DNA from: Streptomyces sp. WAC 01529
Lineage (GTDB): Bacteria; Actinomycetota; Actinomycetes; Streptomycetales; Streptomycetaceae
Direction of reading: 5' to 3'
NCBI RefSeq assembly: GCF_003945545.1
Contig: NZ_CP029617.1
Span: 2,615,001 to 2,679,000, forward strand
Length of the DNA stretch: 64,000 nucleotides
Shown here piece by piece: positions 8,344-16,857 of the stretch. The notes under the pieces are model-generated. The model saw nothing but the letters and a program-made list of their open reading frames with translations. It ran no database searches and was not told where the DNA came from. Both the position numbers and the translations under genes were made by a program. Each line of letters starts with the position of its first letter. Within the stretch, counting starts at the first letter, position 1.

Positions 8344-9084
8344 TCAGGACCAGCGGCCGGTGCGGCCGAGGAGGAGCGCGGTGGCGGCCGTGCCCGCGGT
8401 CGAGGTGCGCAGCACGCTGCGGCCGAGGCGGTAGGGCTTCGCCCCGGCCTCGGCGAACGCCGCCAACTCGTCCGGGGAGACGCCCCCTTCGGGCCCGACC
8501 ACCAGCACGATGTGTCCGGCCGACGGGAGGGGGGCCGTGGCCAGCGGCTCGCTGCCCTCCTCGTGCAGGACGGCGGCGAAGTCGGCGCCCGCGAGCAGGG
8601 CGGCGACCTGCTTGGTCGAGGCCGCGTCGGCCACCTCGGGGAAGCGCACCCGGCGCGACTGCTTGCCCGCCTCGCGCGCGGTGGCCCGCCACTTGGCGAG
8701 CGCCTTGAGGCCGCGCTCGCCCTTCCACTGCGTGATGCAGCGCGAGGCGGTCCACGGCACGACGGCGTCGACGCCGGTCTCCGTCATGGTCTCGACGGCC
8801 AGTTCACCCCGGTCGCCCTTGGGCAGCGCCTGGACGACGGTGATCCGGGGCTCCTGCCCGGGCTCCTCGCCCACGGAGTCCACGCGCACCACGAGCCGGT
8901 CCTTGCCCTCGGTGTCGACGACCACGCACTCCGCCCACCGTCCGGCGCCGTCGGTCAGGACGACGTCCTCGCCGGCGCGCAGCCGCTTCACGGAGACCGC
9001 GTGACGCCCTTCGGGGCCGTCCAGTACGTAACGTCCGGCGCCGCCCGCGTCGAAGTGCTCGACGACGAAGACGGGGGCGGTCAC
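8344..9084 (-). CDS. rsmE: 16S rRNA (uracil-1498-N3)-methyltransferase
   Basis: A 246-residue SPOUT-fold methyltransferase that methylates U1498 of 16S rRNA using S-adenosylmethionine. The N-terminal PUA-like part begins APVFVVEHFD and contains GPEGRHAVSVKRLRAGE. The C-terminal knot carries the cofactor motifs LVVGPEGGVSPDELAAF and RLGRSVLRTSTAGTAA, diagnostic for RsmE. Length matches the family. The start is GTG at 9084, overlapping the stop of the upstream nitronate monooxygenase by 4 bp (GTGA), so the pair is translationally coupled. It is the last gene of the hrcA-dnaJ2-monooxygenase-rsmE series. Confidence 0.93.
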   Translation of the reverse strand: MTAPVFVVEHFDAGGAGRYVLDGPEGRHAVSVKRLRAGEDVVLTDGAGRWAECVVVDTEGKDRLVVRVDSVGEEPGQEPRITVVQALPKGDRGELAVETMTETGVDAVVPWTASRCITQWKGERGLKALAKWRATAREAGKQSRRVRFPEVADAASTKQVAALLAGADFAAVLHEEGSEPLATAPLPSAGHIVLVVGPEGGVSPDELAAFAEAGAKPYRLGRSVLRTSTAGTAATALLLGRTGRWS

Positions 9085-10163
9085 GCCTCGCCGCCCTGTC
9101 CCTCGGAGGCCAACACGCCCTTCGCCTCGGCGAGTTCGGCCGCGAGGACCTCCACGAGCTGCCCGGCGGGCAGCTCCCTGGCGAGCCGGTGGCCCTGCCC
9201 CGCCCAGAGCGCCATGCCCTGCGCGTCACCCGCCTTCGCGGCGGCCTTGCGCAGGCCGCTGGTGAGGTGGTGCACCTCGGGGTAGGCGGCGGGCGCGTAC
9301 GGCCCGTGCTCGCGCATGAAGCGGTTGACGAGACCGCGTGCGGGACGCCCGGAGAACGCCCGGGTCAGCTCGGTGCGCAGGAACATCGGATTGGTCATGG
9401 CCTGCTTGTGCAGGGCGTTGGCGCCCGACTCGGGGGTGACCAGGAACGCCGTGCCGAGCTGCGCGGCGTCCGCGCCCGCCGCCAGCACCGCGGCGATCTG
9501 CGCGCCGCGCATCAGGCCGCCGGTCGCGACGAGGGGGACCTGCACGGTCTCGCGGATCTGCGTGAGGAGGGAGAGCAGTCCGATCCCGGCGCCGTCGGCC
9601 TCGGGGTTGTCGCGGTGGGTGCCCTGGTGGCCGCCCGCCTCGACGCCCTGCACGCAGACGGCGTCGGCGCCGGCCCACTGGGCGGCCTGCGCCTCTTCGG
9701 GCGTGGTGACGGTGACGACGGTGAGGGTGCCGACGCGCGCGAAGGAGTCGAAGACGTCGCGGGTCGGGCAGCCGAAGGTGAAGGAGACGAGCGGCACCGG
9801 GTCGTCGAGCAGGATCGCCAGCTTGGCGTCGTACCCGTCGTCGCGCCCGCTGTCCGGGTCGCCGAGCTGGGTCTCGTACCAGGTGGCCTCACCGGCGAGC
9901 TGGCTGCGGTAGACGTCGACGGCGGCGGCGTCCGCCGTGTCGGGCTGCGGCATGAAGAGATTGACGCCGAAGGGCCGCGAGGTCAGGCTTCGCAGCTGCT
10001 TGATCTCCTGGTACATCCCGTCGGCGGTCTTGTACCCGGCGGCGAGGAACCCCATCCCACCGGCCTCGGAAACGGCCGCGGCCAACTGCGGACAGGAGGC
10101 ACCGCCCGCCATGGGGGCCTGCACGATCGGATAACGGCAGAGCTCGGTCAGTGCGGAGGACAT
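9081..10163 (-). CDS. Nitronate monooxygenase (NPD family)
   Basis: A 360-residue FMN-dependent TIM-barrel enzyme of the 2-nitropropane dioxygenase/nitronate monooxygenase family, which oxidises alkyl nitronates such as propionate 3-nitronate. Seen motifs are YPIVQAPMAGG at the N-terminus, GVEAGGHQGTH with the catalytic histidine, VPLVATGGLMRGAQIAAVLA for FMN phosphate binding, and AAQLGTAFLVTPES. The frame stays open to a TTG at 10190, but the ATG at 10163 is preferred because it places the conserved barrel strand about 12 residues in. The stop overlaps rsmE by 4 bp. It is separated from dnaJ2 by about 270 bp carrying dispersed repeats, so it may have its own promoter. Confidence 0.88.
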   Translation of the reverse strand: MSSALTELCRYPIVQAPMAGGASCPQLAAAVSEAGGMGFLAAGYKTADGMYQEIKQLRSLTSRPFGVNLFMPQPDTADAAAVDVYRSQLAGEATWYETQLGDPDSGRDDGYDAKLAILLDDPVPLVSFTFGCPTRDVFDSFARVGTLTVVTVTTPEEAQAAQWAGADAVCVQGVEAGGHQGTHRDNPEADGAGIGLLSLLTQIRETVQVPLVATGGLMRGAQIAAVLAAGADAAQLGTAFLVTPESGANALHKQAMTNPMFLRTELTRAFSGRPARGLVNRFMREHGPYAPAAYPEVHHLTSGLRKAAAKAGDAQGMALWAGQGHRLARELPAGQLVEVLAAELAEAKGVLASEGQGGEA

Positions 10164-10229
10164 ACCCGCATAGTCCCACGCCCCACTCAACCAACCGAAT
10201 CGCGCCCTTAGGACCCTAGCGCCCCGTCA

Positions 10230-10372
10230 GGCAAGCGCCCCGAAGGGGCGCGGGGCTGTGACATATGCGGCTCCGCCGCGGGGCGCGAGCAACCAAAACC
10301 CAACCCGCAGAGAAAGCCCCGTAAGGGGCGCGGGGAACTGCGCGAGCAACCAAAGGCCAACCCGCACAGGAA
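10230..10372. repeat. Dispersed Streptomyces-type palindromic repeat, 2 copies
   Basis: Two degenerate copies of a roughly 55-75 bp element sit between the nitronate monooxygenase gene and dnaJ2, at about 10234-10310 and 10314-10372. Each begins with a short palindrome (GCCCCGTAAGGGGC or a variant), continues GCGGGGAACTGCGCGAGCAA, and ends near CCAACCCGCA. The first copy has an inserted hairpin GCGGCTCCGCCGC. The same family recurs between rpsT and holA. I recognise the type as common in intergenic regions of Streptomyces chromosomes; function unknown. Confidence 0.8.
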
Positions 10373-10429
10373 AGCAAGGCGCCCCGGCACGGAACAACCG
10401 CCCGGGGCACCGAGGAACCGCCCTAGGCG

Positions 10430-11569
10430 CTACCGCCCGTTAAACGCATCCTTCAGGCGAGAGAAAAGCCCCTGCTGCCCCGGCTGAAACTGCCCCGTGG
10501 GCCGCTCCTCGCCCCGCAGCTGCGCAAGCTCCCGCAACACCCGCTCCTGCTCGGGATCGAGCTTCGAGGGGGTGAGGACCTCGACGTGCACGATGAGGTC
10601 ACCGCGCCCGCCGCCCCGCAGATGCGTGACGCCGCGCCCGTGCAGCGGGATCGACTGCCCGGACTGCGTGCCGGGACGGATGTCGACCTCCTCCATGCCG
10701 TCGAGCGTCTTCAACGGCACCTTCGTGCCGAGCGCCGCCGCCGTCATCGGAATGGTGACCGTGCAGTGCAGGTCGTCCCCGCGGCGCTGGAAGACGTCGT
10801 GCGGCAGCTCGTGGATCTCGACGTAGAGGTCACCGGCGGGCCCGCCACCGGGCCCGACCTCGCCCTCGCCCGCGAGCTGGATCCGCGTGCCGTTGTCGAC
10901 ACCGGCCGGGATCTTCACGGTCAGCGTGCGCCGCGACCGGATGCGTCCGTCACCGGCGCACTCCGGACAGGGCGTCGGCACGACCGTGCCGAACCCCTGG
11001 CACTGCGGGCAGGGCCGCGAGGTCATGACCTGACCGAGGAAGGACCGCGTGACCTGCGACACCTCACCGCGACCGCGGCACATGTCACACGTCTGGGCGG
11101 ACGTCCCCGGCGCGGCGCCCTCACCGCTACAGGTCGTACAGACGACCGCCGTGTCGACCTGGATGTCCTTGGTGGTCCCGAAGGCGGCCTCGTCGAGGTC
11201 GATCTCCAGCCGGATCATGGCGTCCTGGCCGCGGCGCGTACGCGAGCGCGGCCCGCGCTGCGACGCCGTCCCGAAGAACGCGTCCATGATGTCGGAGAAG
11301 TTGCCGAAGCCACCGGCGCCGAAGCCGCCCGCGCCTCCGCCGCCGCCCGCCTGGGACAGGGGGTCGCCGCCGAGGTCGTAGACCTGCTTCTTCTGCGGGT
11401 CCGACAACACCTCGTACGCGGCGTTGATCTCCTTGAAGCGCTCCTGAGTCTTCGGGTCCGGATTCACATCCGGGTGAAGCTCACGCGCCAGCCTCCGGAA
11501 GGCCTTCTTGATCTCGTCCTGGGAAGCGTCGCGGCGCACGCCGAGTACGGCGTAGTAGTCCGTGGCCAC
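10430..11569 (-). CDS. dnaJ2: Chaperone DnaJ (second copy type, HrcA-linked)
   Basis: A 379-residue type I DnaJ co-chaperone that stimulates DnaK ATPase and binds unfolded proteins. The J domain (1-70) carries the HPD motif at 32-34; a Gly-rich linker (76-95) follows, then the zinc-finger domain with four CxxCxGxG-type repeats (CTTCSGEG, CDMCRGRG, CPQCQGFG, CPECAGDG) and the C-terminal substrate-binding and dimerisation domains. The GTG start at 11569 directly abuts the hrcA stop (TAA 11572-11570) with GGAG 6 nt upstream inside hrcA, so translation is coupled. Expression should follow the CIRCE-controlled hrcA promoter. Streptomyces typically has another dnaJ in the dnaK operon, hence the dnaJ2 label. 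Confidence 0.95.
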   Translation of the reverse strand: MATDYYAVLGVRRDASQDEIKKAFRRLARELHPDVNPDPKTQERFKEINAAYEVLSDPQKKQVYDLGGDPLSQAGGGGGAGGFGAGGFGNFSDIMDAFFGTASQRGPRSRTRRGQDAMIRLEIDLDEAAFGTTKDIQVDTAVVCTTCSGEGAAPGTSAQTCDMCRGRGEVSQVTRSFLGQVMTSRPCPQCQGFGTVVPTPCPECAGDGRIRSRRTLTVKIPAGVDNGTRIQLAGEGEVGPGGGPAGDLYVEIHELPHDVFQRRGDDLHCTVTIPMTAAALGTKVPLKTLDGMEEVDIRPGTQSGQSIPLHGRGVTHLRGGGRGDLIVHVEVLTPSKLDPEQERVLRELAQLRGEERPTGQFQPGQQGLFSRLKDAFNGR

Positions 11570-12586
11570 TTACGACTCCGCCAGGATCTGTCCGACGTAA
11601 CGTGCCACTGCGCGTACTGCTCCCATCGTTCCCGGATAGTCCATGCGGGTCGGTCCGACCACGCCTAGTTTCGCGACTGCCTCGCTGCCCGAACCGTAGC
11701 CGACCGAGACCACGGAGGTGGAGCTGAGGCCCTCATGGGCGTTCTCATGACCGATCCGTACGGTCATGCCCGAATCCGTCGCCTCGCCCAGCAACTTGAG
11801 GAGCACGACCTGCTCCTCCAGCGCTTCGAGCACGGGACGGATGGTGAGGGGAAAGTCATGTCCGAAGCGGGTGAGATTGGCGGTTCCGCCGATCATCAGC
11901 CGCTCCTCGGTCTCCTCGACAAGGGTTTCGAGGAGGGTGGAGAGGACCGTCGCGACCGTGCCGCGGTCCTCGGTCTCGAAGGCCTCGGGCAGGTCCTGCA
12001 CCAGCTGCGGCACATCCGCGAAGCGGTGGCCCGCGACCCTGCTGTTGAGGCGCGCCCGCAGATCGGCGAGAGAGGTCTCGCCGAAGGGGGCCGGACAGTC
12101 GATCATGCGCTGCTCGACCCGGCCCGTATCGGTGATCAGTACGAGCATCAGGCGCGCCGGAGCCAGCGAGAGCAGCTCCACGTGGCGCACCGTCGAGCGC
12201 GTGAGCGACGGGTACTGCACCACGGCGACCTGCCGCGTCAGCTGCGCGAGCAGCCGCACCGTCCGCCCCACGACGTCGTCGAGGTCGACGGCGCCGTCGA
12301 GGAAGTTCTGGATGGCGCGCCGCTCAGGCGTGGTCATCGGCTTGACGCCCGCGAGCTTGTCGACGAAGAGGCGGTACCCCTTGTCGGTCGGGATGCGTCC
12401 CGCGCTGGTGTGGGGCTGGGCGATGAACCCTTCCTCCTCCAGCGCCGCCATGTCGTTGCGCACGGTCGCCGGGGAGACGCCGAGACTGTGCCGCTCGGTG
12501 AGCGCCTTGGAGCCGACCGGCTCCTCCGTCCCGACATAGTCGTGGACGATGGCGCGCAGTACTTCGAGCCTGCGTTCACTGAGCAT
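11570..12586 (-). CDS. hrcA: Heat-inducible transcription repressor HrcA
   Basis: A 338-residue repressor that binds CIRCE operators and shuts off chaperone genes until heat shock. The N-terminal winged helix is clear ([18 protein letters not shown], then [16 protein letters not shown] and [14 protein letters not shown]). The rest is the GAF-like/dimerisation part ending near the autoregulatory C-terminus. The frame is open to a GTG at 12595, but GGAGG at 12597-12601 lies 8-10 nt from the ATG at 12586 and overlaps the GTG, so the ATG is the better start. A perfect CIRCE element lies 43 bp upstream, implying autoregulation together with dnaJ2. Confidence 0.95.
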   Translation of the reverse strand: MLSERRLEVLRAIVHDYVGTEEPVGSKALTERHSLGVSPATVRNDMAALEEEGFIAQPHTSAGRIPTDKGYRLFVDKLAGVKPMTTPERRAIQNFLDGAVDLDDVVGRTVRLLAQLTRQVAVVQYPSLTRSTVRHVELLSLAPARLMLVLITDTGRVEQRMIDCPAPFGETSLADLRARLNSRVAGHRFADVPQLVQDLPEAFETEDRGTVATVLSTLLETLVEETEERLMIGGTANLTRFGHDFPLTIRPVLEALEEQVVLLKLLGEATDSGMTVRIGHENAHEGLSSTSVVSVGYGSGSEAVAKLGVVGPTRMDYPGTMGAVRAVARYVGQILAES

Positions 12587-12628
12587 CGCGCACACCTCCA
12601 GCCGTCATCCGTCGCGGTGATCCCCTGC

Positions 12629-12655
12629 CTGGCACTCAACGCGGGTGAGTGCCAG
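12629..12655 (-). promoter_or_regulatory. CIRCE operator
   Basis: A perfect inverted repeat, CTGGCACTC, nine-base spacer, GAGTGCCAG, occupies 12629-12655 upstream of hrcA. This is the actinobacterial form of the CIRCE heat-shock operator (canonical TTAGCACTC-N9-GAGTGCTAA), the binding site of HrcA, so the hrcA-dnaJ2 operon should be autorepressed and heat-induced. Confidence 0.95.
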
Positions 12656-12761
12656 CCTGTCAAAGGGCCAGTGTACGGCCGTCGGGTACGGGCGCGGCAA
12701 GGCCGGATCCCGCTCGGTCTGCCGAGAGGTCGGGAGGTGCCGCAGGGGCTAGCGTCACCGT

Positions 12762-13505
12762 ATGGATGTGGAGCCGGCATGGGAAGCGGCGGGCTGGGAG
12801 CGGCTGTCGCCACGGGTGGGGCGGTGCCGTCTGCCGGTGTGGGACTGCACGGCGGGGCTCGTGGTCGGTGACGGGGCGGCGCTGATGATCGACGCGGGGT
12901 CGGGTCTGGCGGAGGGCGCGGCGCTGCGGACGCGGGCCGGGCAGCTCCTCGGCGGGGCCCGCCGCGTGACGCATCTCGCGTTGACGCACCCGCACTTCGA
13001 CCATGTGCTCGGGGCGGCGGCCTTCGCGGGCGTGGAGGTGTACGGCGCGGTGGGCATCGACACGGTGTTCGCCAGGGGCGCGGAGGAGCTGCGGGTGGAC
13101 GCGGTGCGGCACGGCGCGGATCCGGCGGCCGCGGCGGAGGCGGCGGACCTTCTCGTCCACCCCCGCCACTTGGTGTCCGGGGAGTGGACGCTCGACCTCG
13201 GCGGCGGCGTGCAGGTGCTCCTCGCGAACGTGGGGCCCGGCCACTCGGGCCACGACCTGGTGGTCCTGGTGCCGGGCGGCGAGGACGGGCGGGAGATCGT
13301 CTTCTGCGGGGACCTGGTCGAGGAGTCGGGTGAACCGCAGGCGGGCCCGGACGCGGTGCCCTCGCGGTGGCCGGCGGCGCTGGACCGGCTCCTGGACCTG
13401 GGCGGTGAGGACGCGCGGTATGTGCCGGGGCACGGTGCGGTAGTGGATGCGGCTTTTGTCCGTGCGCAGCGGGCCACACTGGCGGCCCGTTTCGGCGTGT
13501 CGTAA
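12762..13505 (+). CDS. MBL-fold metallo-hydrolase
   Basis: A 247-residue hydrolase with the metallo-beta-lactamase fold. The zinc motif THPHFDHVLG is at about 75-84 (H76, H78, D80, H81). A further histidine is in GPGHSGHDL, the bridging Asp in FCGDLVEES, and the last histidine in YVPGHGAVVD, so both metal sites look complete. The substrate is not predictable; hydrolases of this size act on thioesters, lactones or cyclic phosphates. The ATG at 12762 has no ribosome-binding site, but TAGCGT lies 6 nt upstream, consistent with a leaderless transcript. It is divergent from hrcA and 35 bp upstream of the DUF3097 gene. Confidence 0.85.
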   Translation: MDVEPAWEAAGWERLSPRVGRCRLPVWDCTAGLVVGDGAALMIDAGSGLAEGAALRTRAGQLLGGARRVTHLALTHPHFDHVLGAAAFAGVEVYGAVGIDTVFARGAEELRVDAVRHGADPAAAAEAADLLVHPRHLVSGEWTLDLGGGVQVLLANVGPGHSGHDLVVLVPGGEDGREIVFCGDLVEESGEPQAGPDAVPSRWPAALDRLLDLGGEDARYVPGHGAVVDAAFVRAQRATLAARFGVS

Positions 13506-13540
13506 CGGGCGCCCCGCGGCTTCTTCCTATCGTCGGCAAA

Positions 13541-14377
13541 ATGCGCCAGTACTCCGCCGATCTCACGCCCCCCTGGAAGAAGCCGAAGCCCGTGCCGGAG
13601 GTGGCGGCGGAGGCCGGCCTCGTGGTGGAGGAGCTGAGCACCGGTTTCTGCGGGGCGGTGATCCGCTGCGAGAAGACGGCGCAGGGGCCGACGGTGACGC
13701 TGGAGGACCGCTTCGGCAAGCACCGCGTCTTTCCGATGGAGCCGGGGGGTTTCCTCCTGGAGGGCAAGGCCGTCACTCTCGTACGCCCCGCCGCGGTCGC
13801 GGGAGCCTCTCCCGTACGTCCGTCCCGTACCGCGTCCGGTTCGGTGGCCGTCCCCGGGGCGCGGGCCAGGGTCGCCCGGGCGGGGCGCATCTATGTGGAG
13901 GGGCGCCACGACGCGGAGCTGGTCGAACGGGTGTGGGGCGACGACCTGCGGATCGAGGGCGTGGTCGTGGAGTACCTGGAGGGCATCGACGACCTGCCCG
14001 CGATCGTCGCGGAGTTCTCCCCCGGCCCCGACGCGCGCCTCGGCGTCCTGGTGGACCACCTGGTCCCGGGCTCCAAGGAGTCCCGCATCGCGGCGCGGGT
14101 CACCGGCGAGCACGTCCTGGTGGTGGGCCACCCCTACATCGACGTGTGGGAGGCGGTGAAGCCGTCCTCGGTCGGCATCGAGGCCTGGCCGCGGGTGCCG
14201 AGGGGGCAGGACTGGAAGACGGGCGTGTGCGGGGCGCTGGGCTGGCCCTCGAACACGGGGGCGGCGTGGCAGCGGATCCTGGGCTCGGTGCGCAGCTACC
14301 GGGATCTTGAGCCGGCGCTGCTGGGGCGGGTGGAGGAGCTGATCGACTTCGTCACGGTGGCTGGCCCCGGGGCCTAG
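13541..14377 (+). CDS. DUF3097 family protein
   Basis: A 278-residue protein of the actinobacterial DUF3097 family, of unknown function. The N-terminus reads MRQYSADLTPPWKKPKP; a beta-rich region follows (VIRCEKTAQGPTVTLEDRFG, KHRVFPMEPGGFLL). The C-terminal half contains IYVEGRHDAELVERVWGDDL and LGVLVDHLVPGSKESRIA, which resemble a Toprim-like fold (Glu in VEGRHD, Asp in VDH), though I have not proved this. Later motifs are VVGHPYIDVWEAVKP and LGWPSNTGAAWQRIL. TATCGT sits 7 nt before the ATG and no Shine-Dalgarno is seen, suggesting a leaderless mRNA. The stop is followed within 8 bp by a tandem-repeat block. Confidence 0.85.
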   Translation: MRQYSADLTPPWKKPKPVPEVAAEAGLVVEELSTGFCGAVIRCEKTAQGPTVTLEDRFGKHRVFPMEPGGFLLEGKAVTLVRPAAVAGASPVRPSRTASGSVAVPGARARVARAGRIYVEGRHDAELVERVWGDDLRIEGVVVEYLEGIDDLPAIVAEFSPGPDARLGVLVDHLVPGSKESRIAARVTGEHVLVVGHPYIDVWEAVKPSSVGIEAWPRVPRGQDWKTGVCGALGWPSNTGAAWQRILGSVRSYRDLEPALLGRVEELIDFVTVAGPGA

Positions 14378-14384
14378 CGGGGTC

Positions 14385-14619
14385 GGGGGCGGGGGCTTCT
14401 GTGCGGCTTGCCCTGGGCCTTGGGTGGCGTCTGGGGCGGGGGCTTCTGTGGGGCTGGGTCTGGGCCTCGCGTGACGTCGGGGGTGGGGCCTTCTGTGCGG
14501 CTGGGCCTGGGCCTCGCCTGACGTCGGGGGTGGGGCCTTCTGTGCGGCTGGGCCTGAGCGTCGCGTGACGTCGGGGGTGGGGCCCTCTGTGCGGGTTGCC
14601 CTGGGCCTCGCGTGGCGTC
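14385..14619. repeat. 47-bp tandem repeat, 5 copies
   Basis: Five consecutive 47-bp units begin at 14385, 14432, 14479, 14526 and 14573, each ending in GACGTC or GGCGTC and containing CTTCTGTGCGGCTGGGCCTG or a close variant. Units 3 and 4 are nearly identical; the outer ones are more diverged. The block starts 8 bp after the DUF3097 stop. The period is not a multiple of three and units abut without spacers, so it is neither coding nor CRISPR. Confidence 0.92.
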
Positions 14620-14644
14620 TGCCGCCCGCGTTGTTGGCGTGCCG

Positions 14645-15060
14645 CCGGCCTTCACCACCGCAGCCGCCGCTACCGCGGCGGCCTCTCCCACCCACCCACC
14701 CGTTCACCCCGCGCAGACCAGCCACGGACGCCCCTGAGCGCTGGCCCGCACGACCAACCGGGCCGCCTGTTTACCCCACGCAGACACCCGGGACCACCCC
14801 GCACCACCACGTCCCCGCCAGCCTCCACCCCCGCCACCAGCCGCTTCGCGGCGTTTCCCACCCACCCGTTTACCCGGCGCAGACCACCCACAGACGCCAC
14901 CGGGTGCCATCCCACCCCACAACACCACCGTCAGCCTCCGCCACCGCACCAGCCGCTTCGCGGCCTCTCCCACCCACCCACCCGTTTGCCCCGCGCAGAC
15001 CGCAGGCCCCCACCCTCCCCGTTCACCCCGCAAGCCGCCGACGGCGAGACCCACCCACCA
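14645..15060. repeat. Imperfect repeat cluster with CCCACCCACCCG motif
   Basis: A C-rich region with at least four diverged copies of a motif of the form CACCCACCCGTTTACC followed by CGCGCAGACC, at about 14693, 14860, 14973 and 15015, with a partial copy near 14769. Two copies are preceded by CACCAGCCGCTTCGCGGC, which contains the small hairpin GCCGC-TTC-GCGGC. Spacing is roughly 110-125 bp but irregular. No gene is supported here; open frames exist in several registers only because C-rich repeats lack stops. Confidence 0.75.
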
Positions 15061-15100
15061 GAAGCCTCGACCTACCAGCGGGCCGAGCGGGTGGGCGGGT

Positions 15101-15314
15101 GGGAGAGCGAGCGCGGGGCCACCCCCAGGGACAGAAGCGCGGCAGCGCCCGGTGGGAAAGCGAGCACGGGACCACCCCCGGGAGCAGAAGCGCGCGGCAG
15201 CATCCGGCGGGAAAGCGAGCGCAGGGCCACCCCCAGGGGCAGAAGCGCGGCAGCACCCGGCGGGAAAGCGAGCCCGGGGCCACCCCCAGGGGCAGAAGCG
15301 GGGCAGCGCTGGGT
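15101..15314. repeat. 53-bp tandem repeat, 4 copies
   Basis: Four head-to-tail units start at 15101, 15154, 15209 and 15262. Units 1 and 3 are 53 bp, unit 2 is 55 bp with an inserted GC, and unit 4 is about 52 bp and diverged at its end. Each begins GGGAAAGCGAGC and contains CCACCCCCAGGGGCAGAAGC. It is the third unrelated repeat family in the same intergenic space, ending 37 bp before the 3' end of hemW, which is transcribed towards it. Confidence 0.9.
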
Positions 15315-15350
15315 TGTTGGCCCGGCTTGAGGCGCCCCCGCCATGCAGCC

Positions 15351-16583
15351 TCAGTCGACCAGCTCCCGCACAACCCCGTCCGCCAACAAGCGCCCCCGCA
15401 ACGTAAGCACCGCCCGCCCGGCCTCGTAGGGACCAGGCTCCAGGAGGCCCCTCTCCAGCGCCCGGCGCGAGGCCGAGAGCCCCGCCTCCCTGAGGAGGGA
15501 CAGCGGGCAGCCCTCCCTCAGCCTCAGCTCAAGGAGGATCCGCTCGACCCGGCGGTCCTCGCCGGAAAGCACCTCCCGGCCCGCCCCGGGCGAGCCCCCC
15601 GAGGCGAGGGCCGACGCGTACGCCCCCGGATGCTTCACGTTCCACCACCGCACGCCCCCGACATGGCTGTGCGCCCCCGGCCCGGCCCCCCACCAGTCGG
15701 CGCCCCGCCAGTACAGCTCGTTGTGCAGGCACCGCCCCGCCTCGGAGGTGGCCCAGTTGGAGACCTCGTACCAGTCGAAGCCCGCCGCCCCCAGCACCTC
15801 GTCCGCGATCAGATACCGGTCCGCGTGGACGTCGTCGTCCGTCATGGGGACCTCGCCGCGCCGGATCCGCCGCGCCAGCTGCGTACCCTCCTCCACGATC
15901 AGGGCATAGGCGCTGACGTGGTCCGGTCCGGCCCCGATCGCCGCGTCCAGCGAGGCCCGCCAGTCGTCGTCGCTCTCGCCGGGCGTGCCGTAGATCAGGT
16001 CGAGGTTCACATGGTCGAAGCCCGCCGCCCGCGCCTCGGCGACGCACGCCTCGGGCCGCCCCGGCGTATGCGTACGGTCCAGGACGCGCAGCACGTGCTG
16101 GCGCGCGCTCTGCATGCCGAAGGAGACCCGGTTGAAGCCTCCCTCGCGCAGCTCGCTCAGATACGCCGTGTCGACCGACTCCGGGTTCGCCTCGGTCGTG
16201 ATCTCCGCGTCGTCCGCGAGCCCGAACTCGTCCCGGACGGCCGCCAGCATGCGCACCAGGTCGGCGGCGGCGAGCAGCGTCGGCGTACCGCCTCCGACGA
16301 ACACGGTCCGCACCGGCCGCGGGTCGTCGCCCATGACCTTGCGGGCGAGGCGCACCTCGTCGGCGAGGGTGTCCGCGTAGTTGTCGCGCGAGGCGAGCAC
16401 ACCGCCGGAGCCGCGCAGCTCGGTCGCGGTGTAGGTGTTGAAGTCGCAGTAGCCGCAGCGCGTGGCGCAGTACGGGACGTGCAGGTAGAAGCCGAGGGGG
16501 CGGGAGGCCGCGCCCTCCAGGGCGGACGCGGGCAGCGCGCCGTCCTCGGGCATGGGCTCACCATCGGGCAGTGCGGAAGGCAT
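15351..16583 (-). CDS. hemW: Radical SAM heme chaperone HemW
   Basis: A 410-residue radical SAM protein of the HemW/HemN-like family. HemW carries heme and inserts it into respiratory enzymes; older annotation calls it oxygen-independent coproporphyrinogen III oxidase. The cluster motif is CATRCGYC (C39, C43, C46) right after GFYLHVPY. FVGGGTPTLL, EANPESVD and DLIYGTPGES follow in the expected order, with a C-terminal HemN-type domain (ILLELRLREG). The frame runs open to 16814, but the upstream part is repeat-derived sequence; the ATG at 16583 gives the conserved actinobacterial start MPSALPDGEP. No strong ribosome-binding site is present. It converges on DUF3097 across 1 kb of tandem repeats. 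Confidence 0.92.
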   Translation of the reverse strand: MPSALPDGEPMPEDGALPASALEGAASRPLGFYLHVPYCATRCGYCDFNTYTATELRGSGGVLASRDNYADTLADEVRLARKVMGDDPRPVRTVFVGGGTPTLLAAADLVRMLAAVRDEFGLADDAEITTEANPESVDTAYLSELREGGFNRVSFGMQSARQHVLRVLDRTHTPGRPEACVAEARAAGFDHVNLDLIYGTPGESDDDWRASLDAAIGAGPDHVSAYALIVEEGTQLARRIRRGEVPMTDDDVHADRYLIADEVLGAAGFDWYEVSNWATSEAGRCLHNELYWRGADWWGAGPGAHSHVGGVRWWNVKHPGAYASALASGGSPGAGREVLSGEDRRVERILLELRLREGCPLSLLREAGLSASRRALERGLLEPGPYEAGRAVLTLRGRLLADGVVRELVD

Positions 16584-16857
16584 ACGTGAATTGTCCCGCA
16601 CCGCCGGCGGAAGCCGGACCGTCGGCAGAATCCGGACCGCCGAAGAGACCGCACCGCCGGCGGAGGCCGGACCGCCGAAGAGACCGCACCGCCGACAGAG
16701 ACCGCACCGCCACAGAAATCCGGGCCACCGCCCCGCCCCGGGAACCCCAAGAGCCCCGCAAGTCCGAACAACCCCGGCAACCCCAAGAGCCCCGGACGCC
16801 CCAGCGGCCGCCACCCCGCAGCCCCGGAAGCCTCAGCACCCCCGCACCCCCGCCCCC
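16584..16857. other. Intergenic region with 35-bp and shorter repeats
   Basis: This 274-bp gap between hemW and the SpoIIE-type phosphatase has no supported gene. At 16632-16700 a 35-bp unit beginning CCGGACCGCCGAAGAGACCG occurs twice in tandem, and GACCGCACCGCC recurs several times around it. Further along (16735-16805) ACCCCAAGAGCCCCG occurs twice. The hemW promoter must lie within or near this repeat-rich sequence. Confidence 0.65.

Noticed and set aside
12334..14725. Long minus-strand frames of 518 and 656 codons
   Set aside because: They run antisense to the MBL hydrolase and DUF3097 genes and through the tandem repeats, and one enters hrcA in the wrong frame.
14385..15314. CRISPR-like arrays
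   Set aside because: The 47-bp and 53-bp units abut without unique spacers, and no cas genes are present.
14565..16589. A 674-codon open frame on the plus strand through the repeat region
   Set aside because: Its first half is repeat translation and its second half is antisense to hemW; no ribosome-binding site or domain.
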